From assembly GCA_934394665.1 (NCBI GenBank), contig CAKRRS010000017.1, positions 1 through 40,376 on the forward strand: a stretch of DNA of 40,376 nucleotides. Direction: 5' to 3'. The notes beneath the pieces were generated by a model. That model did not search any database. It was not told the DNA's origin and saw only the letters and a list, made by a program, of their open reading frames with translations. The stretch is from an uncultured Acetatifactor sp. Its GTDB lineage: Bacteria; Bacillota; Clostridia; Lachnospirales; Lachnospiraceae. This document shows positions 34,565 through 40,376 of this stretch, in pieces (position 1 is the stretch's first letter; each line of letters opens with the position of its first letter). The translations under genes and the position numbers were made by a program.

Positions 34565-36367
34565 ATGGAAAACGTATATATGATGGGAAACGGAGCAATC
34601 GCACTGGGAGCACTGGCAGCGGGAGTAAATCTCGTGGCAGGTTATCCCGGCACCCCGTCTTCCGAGATCATTGAGACAATTGCAAAATACCCGAAGGAAG
34701 GACGTCATATTGAGTGGTCGGTCAATGAAAAATCGGCTATGGAAGTGGCCGCCAGTGCGGCATATGCAGGTGCCAGAAGTCTTGTGACCATGAAACAGGT
34801 GGGACTGAATGTGGCATCGGATCCGCTGATGTCACTTGCTTATGTCGGCGTCAAAGGCGGCATGGTGATCGTATCTGCGGACGATCCGGGTCCCATTTCT
34901 TCCCAGACGGAGCAGGATACCAGAAGATTTGCGGAATTTGCCAGAATTCCGGTATTCGATCCCACCTCTCCGGAAGAAGCATTTACCATGATTCAGGAAG
35001 CGTTTATCTATTCTGAAAAATATAAGACACCGGTGCTGTTTCGCCCCACGACCAGAATCTGTCACGCCTATGCTGATATCGCAGCCCCGGACGAGATCAA
35101 AGCGCATGCCTATGAGGGATTTGTCAAGGATTCTAAAAAGTGGGTAATCTTCCCCAGATTATCCTATGCGAACCACGCAATGATTGAAACAAGAAATGTG
35201 GAGATCGGTGATGATTTTTCCGCAAGCGGCTTTAATGAGGTGTCCGGTTCTTCCGAATGCAAAAAGGCTGTATTTACCGGTGGTGTCAGTTTCGCCTATG
35301 CTAAGGAAGCCCTGGCAGATCATCCGGAAATCAAACTCTGTAAGATCGGAACACCGTATCCTTTTCCGGAAAAATTCGTACTGGAAGCATTGCAGGGTGT
35401 GGAAGAGGTCATGGTGCTGGAGGAACTCAGTCCTTACATCGAGGAAAAGCTTCTCATGCTTTGCGGAAAGCATCAGTTAAAAGTAAAAATATACGGGAAA
35501 CTTACCGGGCATGTACCGGCAAGCGGAGAGAATTCCTACGAGTTGTCACAGCAGATATTGGGACAATTCCTGGGACTTACACTGGCAGATCCGGTAATCG
35601 ATACCACAGATGCACCCCAGCTGCCGGTGCGTCCGCCCGTGTTATGCGCAGGGTGCCCACACAGAGCATCTTTCTATGCGGTAAAACAGGCAATGAAAGG
35701 CAAAAAGAGCTATTTTTGCGGTGATATCGGATGCTATACCCTGGGCAATGCAATGCCTCTGGATATGTGTGACACCTGCCTGTGCATGGGTGCCGGCGTT
35801 ACGATGGCACAGGGATTCCACTGGGTGGATCCGGGAATGGAAGGTGCGGCATTTGCATTTATCGGCGATTCCACATTTTTTGCCTCCGGAATCACGGGTG
35901 TCGTGAATGCGGTTTATAATGAAGCGAATGTCGTGATCTGTATCCTGGATAATTCCACGACAGCGATGACCGGTCATCAGCCGCACCCCGGAACGGGACG
36001 CAACATGATGGGGGATATCGTAGAGAAGGTAAGCATTGAGAACATTTTAAAGGGAATCGGACTTAACTTTGTAAAAACGGTGGATCCGCTGCACATGGAA
36101 GAGGCTGTTGCAACCGTCAGAGAAGCAGCGGCCAAGAAGGGTGTGAAAGCGATTATTTTCAAGTCTCCCTGCATTGCCATCGTCAAGAGCAATAAAAAGG
36201 CGTCAATCTCCGAAAAATGTATTCAGTGTGGAAAATGCATCCGTGAGATCGGCTGTCCGGCGATTGTAAAGATAGACGGCAAGGTGACGATAGACAGCAA
36301 CCTGTGTACCGGCTGCAATCTCTGCGGACAGATCTGTCCGGTAGAAGCTATCAGGGTAAACGAATAA
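34565..36367 (+). CDS. iorA: Indolepyruvate:ferredoxin oxidoreductase, alpha subunit
   Basis: Oxidatively decarboxylates aryl pyruvates (indolepyruvate, phenylpyruvate) to aryl-acetyl-CoA, passing electrons to ferredoxin. The 600-residue subunit has the pyruvate-ferredoxin oxidoreductase N-terminal domain (GYPGTPSSEIIE), a TPP-binding domain (CAGCPHR, GDIGCYTLG, GDSTFFASG) and a C-terminal ferredoxin domain with two [4Fe-4S] motifs (CIQCGKCIREIGCP and CTGCNLCGQICP). GGGAG is 9 nt before the ATG. First gene of iorA-iorB-paaK. Confidence 0.95.
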   Translation: MENVYMMGNGAIALGALAAGVNLVAGYPGTPSSEIIETIAKYPKEGRHIEWSVNEKSAMEVAASAAYAGARSLVTMKQVGLNVASDPLMSLAYVGVKGGMVIVSADDPGPISSQTEQDTRRFAEFARIPVFDPTSPEEAFTMIQEAFIYSEKYKTPVLFRPTTRICHAYADIAAPDEIKAHAYEGFVKDSKKWVIFPRLSYANHAMIETRNVEIGDDFSASGFNEVSGSSECKKAVFTGGVSFAYAKEALADHPEIKLCKIGTPYPFPEKFVLEALQGVEEVMVLEELSPYIEEKLLMLCGKHQLKVKIYGKLTGHVPASGENSYELSQQILGQFLGLTLADPVIDTTDAPQLPVRPPVLCAGCPHRASFYAVKQAMKGKKSYFCGDIGCYTLGNAMPLDMCDTCLCMGAGVTMAQGFHWVDPGMEGAAFAFIGDSTFFASGITGVVNAVYNEANVVICILDNSTTAMTGHQPHPGTGRNMMGDIVEKVSIENILKGIGLNFVKTVDPLHMEEAVATVREAAAKKGVKAIIFKSPCIAIVKSNKKASISEKCIQCGKCIREIGCPAIVKIDGKVTIDSNLCTGCNLCGQICPVEAIRVNE

Positions 36368-36407
36368 TGCTGTGAGTATGACAGGGAAGGAGAGATTCAC
36401 CGGGAGT

Positions 36408-36444
36408 TATGATTGCAAGCGGCGAATCGTTGATACATATATGA
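36408..36444 (+). other. Possible 11-codon leader ORF coupled to iorB
   Basis: An ORF starting ATG at 36408 behind GGGAG and ending TGA overlaps the iorB ATG (ATGA). iorB itself has a poor ribosome site, so coupling from this mini-ORF could load ribosomes. GGGAG is only 2 nt from the ATG, which weakens the case. Confidence 0.3.
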
Positions 36445-37019
36445 AAAAAGATATTTTGATATGCGGCGTGGGCGGACAGGGAACGGTCCTGGCATCAAAA
36501 CTGATCGCGGCAGCCGCCATGGAAGAAGGAAATACGGTACATTCCGCCGAGACCATCGGCATGGCACAGCGAGGCGGTTCGGTAACGAGCCACGTGCGTA
36601 TCGGAGAAGCGTATTCACCTTTGATCCCCAAGGGCAAGTGTGATATGATCCTGGCTTTTGAGCCGGCGGAGGCGGTCAGAAATCTGCCTTATCTGAAGAA
36701 AGACGGGCTCGTGATCGTCAGTTCCGTTCCGGTAAAACCGACGACGGAATCCCTGCATGAGACGGGATATGACGGCACGGAGATGATAGCGTATCTTCGG
36801 GAAAAATGTAATGTAATTGTAGTGGATTCCGAAGCACTCTGCGCCCGTTACGGAAGCAACAAGTATCTCAACGTGATTCTGTTGGGAGTGGCTGCAGGCT
36901 CCGGTGTGCTGGGCATCTCGAAGGAAGCGGTAAAGAGGGAAATCGAGAAGAGAGTACCGGGGAAGTATGTGGAAAATAACAGACAGGCGTTCGAAGATGG
37001 ATTCGCTTATAATGTGTGA
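36441..37019 (+). CDS. iorB: Indolepyruvate:ferredoxin oxidoreductase, beta subunit
   Basis: Gamma-type catalytic subunit of the 2-oxoacid ferredoxin oxidoreductase superfamily, 192 residues, with the N-terminal ICGVGGQGTVLASKLIA motif and AQRGGSVTSHVRIG. The ATG at 36441 gives the family-typical start MKKDILICG; an upstream GTG at 36372 would add 23 residues not seen in the family. The ribosome site at 36441 is weak, so translation may depend on the upstream coding sequence. Works with IorA. Confidence 0.93.
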   Translation: MKKDILICGVGGQGTVLASKLIAAAAMEEGNTVHSAETIGMAQRGGSVTSHVRIGEAYSPLIPKGKCDMILAFEPAEAVRNLPYLKKDGLVIVSSVPVKPTTESLHETGYDGTEMIAYLREKCNVIVVDSEALCARYGSNKYLNVILLGVAAGSGVLGISKEAVKREIEKRVPGKYVENNRQAFEDGFAYNV

Positions 37020-37067
37020 ATGGTATAGCAATTAAAATTATATTATGGAAGAAAAGAGGGAAAATAC

Positions 37068-38315
37068 ATGAAATTAAATGAGACCCAGCTTACACAGGTA
37101 GATGCTCAGATCAAGAGACTGATCAGCGGAGACAGCTACTACGGGAAAAAGTACAAAGAACTGAATATCACAGGAATATCCAGTCAGGAAGAATTCGAAG
37201 CGTTACCGTTTTCCAGCAAAGATGACCTGCGGAATGCGTATCCTCTGGGAATACAGGCTGTGCCGGATGAAGAGGTGGTCAGAATCCATTCCTCTTCCGG
37301 AACCACCGGTAAGCCGGTCATCATTCCTTATACCGCAAAAGATGTGGATGACTGGGCAACCATGTTCGCCAGATGCTATGCAACTGCCGGAATTACGAAA
37401 AAAGACCGCATCCAGATCACTCCGGGCTACGGGCTCTGGACTGCAGGAATCGGTTTCCAGTTAGGATGTGAGAAACTCGGTGCCATGGCAGTTCCCATGG
37501 GTCCCGGCAACACAGATAAACAGATCCAGATGATGATTGACCTGAAATCTACCGTGATCACAGCGACTTCTTCCTATGCACTTTTGCTTTCGGAAGAAAT
37601 CAATCAGCGTGGATTAAAAGATAAGATCTGTCTGAAAAAGGGCGTCATCGGTTCCGAACGCTGGAGCGACAAGATGCGTAAGAGCATCCGGGAGGGCTTA
37701 GGCATCGAACTGTATGATATTTATGGACTGACAGAGATCTACGGACCGGGCATCGGCATCAACTGTCCGGGAGAGACGGCAATTCATTACTGGGATGATT
37801 ATGTGTACATTGAGATCATTAATCCCAAGACCGGAAAAAATGTACCGGATGGAGAAGAAGGCGAGATCGTCATTACCACTCTCGTAAAAGAAGGCGCACC
37901 TCTGATCCGCTTCCGCACCCATGATATCTCCCGTATCGTACCGGAACCCTGCCACTGCGATAAGTGCAGGAAATATCCCAGAATTGATATCATCAAGGGC
38001 AGAAGCGATGATATGTTCAAGGTACATGGTGTCAATATGTTCCCCAGCCAGATCGAGGAACTGCTGTCACAGGTAGACGGCGTGTCCAGCGAATACAACA
38101 TTAACATCGCCCATGACGATGAGAAGAACAAAGACGTCATGCTCATCACCTGTGAAGCGGAAGGAAGAGTCAGCTTCGACAGAACGACCGCAAAACTGAC
38201 AGAGTTGTTCAAATCCAAGATCGGCGTAACCCCGAAGATCACCGTAGTACCGGTGGGAACCCTGCCCCGCTCGGAGAAAAAGGCGAAGCGCGTGATCGAT
38301 CACAGAGAACTGTAA
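37068..38315 (+). CDS. paaK: Phenylacetate-CoA ligase (PaaK-type AMP-dependent)
   Basis: Adenylate-forming enzyme interconverting arylacetates and their CoA esters. The 415-residue protein has the P-loop-like HSSSGTTGKPV (about 75-85), a YGLTEIYGPG core motif, RFRTHDISRI and a C-terminal Lys-containing GTLPRSEKKAKRV. AGAGGG precedes the ATG. Directly behind iorAB, it would act on the aryl-acetyl-CoA they make, or activate arylacetates for reductive synthesis of aromatic amino acids in the reverse direction. Confidence 0.94.
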   Translation: MKLNETQLTQVDAQIKRLISGDSYYGKKYKELNITGISSQEEFEALPFSSKDDLRNAYPLGIQAVPDEEVVRIHSSSGTTGKPVIIPYTAKDVDDWATMFARCYATAGITKKDRIQITPGYGLWTAGIGFQLGCEKLGAMAVPMGPGNTDKQIQMMIDLKSTVITATSSYALLLSEEINQRGLKDKICLKKGVIGSERWSDKMRKSIREGLGIELYDIYGLTEIYGPGIGINCPGETAIHYWDDYVYIEIINPKTGKNVPDGEEGEIVITTLVKEGAPLIRFRTHDISRIVPEPCHCDKCRKYPRIDIIKGRSDDMFKVHGVNMFPSQIEELLSQVDGVSSEYNINIAHDDEKNKDVMLITCEAEGRVSFDRTTAKLTELFKSKIGVTPKITVVPVGTLPRSEKKAKRVIDHREL

Positions 38316-38329
38316 GAGAAAATATCAAA

Positions 38330-38382
38330 ACCCCTCAGATACTTTGATGCACTATAAAACAGTATTTGAGGGGTGTCTTTGA
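38330..38382 (+). repeat. Hairpin repeat copy 1, also terminator of the ior operon
   Basis: CCCCTCAGATACT / AGTATTTGAGGGG, a 13-bp stem with one G-T pair. Within about 52 nt it is nearly identical to 39522-39577. It lies 15 nt after the paaK stop and has T-runs on both sides, so it can terminate transcription in either direction. Confidence 0.75.
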
Positions 38383-38469
38383 TATCAGGCTTAAAATTTA
38401 TTTTTTCGATTACTAGAGATTTTAGTAAAAAGACGGTATAATATATCATAAAGTGAAGGAGGTGTGTAT

Positions 38470-38808
38470 ATGCCGCAGACAATACAAAGTTTAGTAGAAC
38501 AATATGTAGCCTGCATAAAAGAGATATATGGTGCCCATTTACGCGAGGTGATTTTATACGGGTCCTATGCCCGGGGGGACTACAATGCAGAGTCAGATGT
38601 CGATATTATGATATTGCTGGACTTGACAGATTATGACATAAAGGGCTATAGACACCAACTGTCCGATGCTACTTTTGAATTTAATATGGGACATGATATG
38701 GACATTAAACCGATAGCGAAAAATTTGGAACACTTTGAAAGATGGACAGAGAATTATCCGTTTTATGCAAATGTGAAAAGAGAAGGGATAACGCTATATG
38801 CAGCTTAA
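38470..38808 (+). CDS. Minimal nucleotidyltransferase (MNT, MntA-like)
   Basis: A 112-residue protein of the minimal nucleotidyltransferase family. The catalytic GSX10DXD motif reads GSYARGDYNAESDVD (about 31-45). Such proteins usually pair with a HEPN protein; in studied MntA/HepT systems MntA AMPylates and silences the HEPN ribonuclease toxin. Here the next frame is only a 12-codon HEPN-like stub, so this appears orphaned. The ATG at 38470 has GAAGGAGG 7 nt upstream and is preferred to the in-frame GTG at 38464. Confidence 0.85.
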   Translation: MPQTIQSLVEQYVACIKEIYGAHLREVILYGSYARGDYNAESDVDIMILLDLTDYDIKGYRHQLSDATFEFNMGHDMDIKPIAKNLEHFERWTENYPFYANVKREGITLYAA

Positions 38809-38836
38809 TTCAAGGAGTATAAAATTTGGCATATAA
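38798..38836 (+). pseudogene. Remnant of a HEPN partner gene
   Basis: A 12-codon frame starting ATG overlaps the MNT end by 11 nt, the normal position of the HEPN gene in MNT-HEPN pairs. Its product MQLNSRSIKFGI resembles the first residues of HEPN proteins (from memory, often N-S-x-x-L-A-x-Y-R). It stops at TAA just before a terminator, so the rest is deleted. The call rests on a very short match. Confidence 0.35.
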
Positions 38837-38838
38837 AT

Positions 38839-38878
38839 AAAATAGGACATTCTGTCGGTGCAGGATGTCCTATTTTTG
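38839..38878 (+). terminator. Bidirectional terminator after the MNT gene
   Basis: AATAGGACAT-CTG / CAG-ATGTCCTATTTTT stem with flanking A and T runs, between the MNT region and the convergent membrane protein gene. Confidence 0.85.
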
Positions 38879-38897
38879 TTTATAAGCAATGGAAACC

Positions 38898-39155
38898 TTA
38901 ATAATATGCAACAGCGCTGGCTGCTGCACCGCCAATGATGGCAACCACGATTGCGAAAATCACAACCAGGATCAGAAGGCAGAAATAAGATCTTGCAAAG
39001 TTGCGCAGGTTCACATTTTTCGTGCCACCGAAAGAAAACACAAGCAACAGAATGAAGCCTACGATAGGGATAGAGAACAGGATCTCGTATCCGAAGTATC
39101 CCCACATGCTGATGGGACGATATTCAGGAGGGAGATTGTTGTAATCATTTGCCAT
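38898..39155 (-). CDS. Small two-helix membrane protein
   Basis: An 85-residue protein with two predicted membrane segments (about 19-41 and 57-82) joined by the polar loop FGGTKNVNLRNFARS, and an N-terminal NLPPEYRPISMWGYFGYEILF. I recall similar small proteins in Clostridia without a known role. The ATG at 39155 has AAAGGTGG 8 nt upstream and is preferred to the one at 39167. The Ala/Val-rich second helix ends at the C-terminus. Confidence 0.75.
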   Translation of the reverse strand: MANDYNNLPPEYRPISMWGYFGYEILFSIPIVGFILLLVFSFGGTKNVNLRNFARSYFCLLILVVIFAIVVAIIGGAAASAVAYY

Positions 39156-39306
39156 AATAAGTACCACCTTTCCTCATAAGTGTGTGACAGACATAACATA
39201 AGCTGTCCGGTTATTATTTACCATTGCATTATATCACTGGTTTACGAAAAAAGATATTCTTTCGTGGAAAACGGAAGAGGAATAATTGTGGATAGAGGAT
39301 ATTAGG

Positions 39307-39480
39307 ATGCAAAAACTTACATCAAAGGATAAAGAAGGAAGAATTTTGGTGAATGGAGTTTATAAGATTTGTAATATACCGGGCAATTGCAGTCGTAGTG
39401 AATGTTATAATGGTTGCGTCATAGATGCAATGATTAAACGGCTATATGAATTGGAACATGCGCAAAATAAAAAAGACTAA
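39307..39480 (+). CDS. Small four-cysteine protein, phage- or element-like
   Basis: A 57-residue protein beginning MQKLTSKDKEGRILVNGVY, a start common in small phage and mobile-element proteins, followed by four cysteines spaced C-x5-C-x4-C-x3-C (Cys22, 28, 33, 37), possibly a zinc site, and a helical Lys/Glu-rich end. AGAGG lies before the ATG; a GTG at 39286 is an alternative start. Function unknown. Confidence 0.55.
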   Translation: MQKLTSKDKEGRILVNGVYKICNIPGNCSRSECYNGCVIDAMIKRLYELEHAQNKKD

Positions 39481-39521
39481 TAAAAACACGAAATTCTGAA
39501 GTAGTGCCAATCTCTATCATA

Positions 39522-39577
39522 ACCACTCAGATACTTTCATACACTGTAAAAAAGTATCCTGAGGGGTTTTCCTTTGA
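39522..39577 (+). repeat. Hairpin repeat copy 2, overlapping the spoIIID-remnant ribosome site
   Basis: CTCAGATACTT / AAGTATCCTGAG stem with one bulge, aligned with 38330-38382 over about 52 nt in the same orientation. The 3' arm ends in GAGGGG, the only ribosome site for the remnant starting at 39574. Confidence 0.75.
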
Positions 39578-39726
39578 AAGACTATATTGAAGAACGGGCT
39601 ATAGGGATAGCAGGCTATATCATTGACCACAACGCCACGGTGCGGCAGACAGCGAAGGCATTCGGCATCAGTAAAAGCACGGTACATGCAGTGGTAACAA
39701 TACAGAACGATACAAAAGTAAAATAA
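39574..39726 (+). pseudogene. spoIIID: Truncated spoIIID
   Basis: A 50-residue frame starting TTG. Residues 1-39 match the mother-cell regulator SpoIIID: MKDYIEERAIGIAGYII, ATVRQTAKAFGISKSTVH, including the helix-turn-helix. The family then continues with K-D-V/L-T-E-R-L and about 40 more residues; here the sequence changes to AVVTIQNDTKVK and stops. It lacks the C-terminal basic region needed for DNA binding in SpoIIID, so it is most likely non-functional or an inhibitor. The true spoIIID should be elsewhere. Confidence 0.75.
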
Positions 39727-39752
39727 TATGGAGAATTGAATAGAATTGAAAC

Positions 39753-39790
39753 AAGGGCACTCTCGGGTAGATATCAGGGAGTGCTTTTGT
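39753..39790 (+). terminator. Probable terminator after the spoIIID remnant
   Basis: GGGCACTC / GAGTGCTTTT stem. A TATAAT directly follows (39791-39796) and may serve the next gene, although its -35 (TAGATA) is poor. Confidence 0.5.
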
Positions 39791-39837
39791 TATAATGAAA
39801 TCAGGTAACCTTGAGTATTGGTGAGGGGAGATAGAAA

Positions 39838-40376
39838 ATGACAGGAATATATGATTGCTTTGGTTATGGCTCGGGATATGATGTCTCTTTTGAAGAAAGG
39901 TACAAATTGATTAGAAAATCGGGATTTGATTGTGTAATGTTGTGGTGGAGCAATCAGTTTGGCAGAGGAGACGGTTATCAAGAGGATGTAAGATTAGCCA
40001 GAAGAGCTGGTTTATTTGTAGAAAATATCCATGCGCCTGTGCATGAGCAGAATAATCTGTCACTGGACAATTTGAGTGGTGAAGGCGTATTTCAAAGTTA
40101 TCTACAATGTGTAGCGGATTGCTGTGAATATGATATACCGACCATGGTGATACATTTGCCAAATGATAATAATCCTTTAAATCAAACAGGAATCAGACGG
40201 TTGGCAGAACTTATAAACAAGGCAGAACAAAAGAATATTCAGATTGCTTTTGAGAATTTAAGTAACATTAAAAATTTGAAAATAGTTTTAAATAAATTTA
40301 CTTCAAATAATGTAGGCTATTGTTATGATAGTTGTCATCATATAAATTATGCACCGGATGAAGATTTGTTGGGAAT
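39838..40376 (+). CDS. Sugar phosphate isomerase/epimerase (TIM barrel), partial
   Basis: The first 179 residues of a xylose-isomerase-like TIM-barrel protein (AP endonuclease 2 superfamily), cut off by the window end. The N-terminus (YDVSFEERYKLIRKSGFDCVMLWW), ENIHAPVH, IPTMVIHL, IAFENL and CYDSCHH show the family strands with metal-ligand positions in Glu, Asp and His. GAGGGGAG precedes the ATG. The coding sequence is markedly AT-richer than the ior operon, suggesting a different origin. Substrate unknown. Confidence 0.85.
   Translation, partial: MTGIYDCFGYGSGYDVSFEERYKLIRKSGFDCVMLWWSNQFGRGDGYQEDVRLARRAGLFVENIHAPVHEQNNLSLDNLSGEGVFQSYLQCVADCCEYDIPTMVIHLPNDNNPLNQTGIRRLAELINKAEQKNIQIAFENLSNIKNLKIVLNKFTSNNVGYCYDSCHHINYAPDEDLLG

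Overview
The window looks like chromosome from an anaerobic, endospore-forming Clostridia species, most probably a gut Lachnospiraceae. The evidence is the NAD-dependent class 1B dihydroorotate dehydrogenase pair (pyrK/pyrD), the aspartate carbamoyltransferase catalytic/regulatory pair, a SipL-type spore coat protein, a YesM/YesN-controlled sugar ABC transporter without its own ATPase, a ferredoxin-dependent indolepyruvate oxidoreductase and a DUF5688 protein. Ribosome binding sites are strong and purine-rich. I saw no tRNA, rRNA, CRISPR array or complete insertion sequence. Genus and species cannot be fixed from this alone.

Layout. 0.1-5.3 kb: a secreted GH53 galactanase lipoprotein behind a palindrome-rich control region, the branched-chain amino acid exporter pair azlC/azlD, a PrcB-like lipoprotein and a LysR regulator. 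5.3-13.3 kb: a pyrimidine locus in two blocks, pyrB-pyrI-(DUF1275 membrane protein) and pyrC-pyrK-pyrD, separated by an inward-facing YjbR/alkyltransferase fusion gene and followed by sipL. 13.4-18.2 kb: a Lachnospiraceae-type protein of unknown function, then an ispE - GntR regulator - membrane protein - murI - DUF1934 run. 18.5-26.5 kb: yesN - yesM - binding protein 1, an intrinsic terminator, then binding protein 2 - permease - permease. 26.6-32.3 kb: cardiolipin synthase, an extracytoplasmic trigger-factor-like lipoprotein, asnS and an NlpC/P60 cell-wall hydrolase. 32.7-34.3 kb: DUF5688 and two small genes. 34.5-38.3 kb: iorA-iorB-paaK for aryl-pyruvate/aryl-acetate metabolism. 38.3 kb to the end: an AT-richer accessory strip with an orphan nucleotidyltransferase, remnants of a HEPN gene and of spoIIID, small genes, a duplicated hairpin, and a sugar isomerase/epimerase cut by the window end.

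Most worth a second look: (1) a strongly folded leader of about 145 nt before the NlpC/P60 gene, whose closing-stem 3' strand can instead pair with the Shine-Dalgarno of that gene, a riboswitch-like design I cannot assign to a known class; (2) an HPr-like small protein that keeps the regulatory-serine region but has no phosphorylatable histidine; (3) two paralogous solute-binding proteins split by a terminator whose loop contains the stop codon of the first, suggesting one sensory and one transport protein; (4) the 38.3-39.7 kb strip, where two near-identical hairpins flank an orphan MNT antitoxin-like gene with a broken HEPN partner and one hairpin supplies the ribosome binding site of a truncated spoIIID. 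All function calls rest on reading the translated sequences without database searches.
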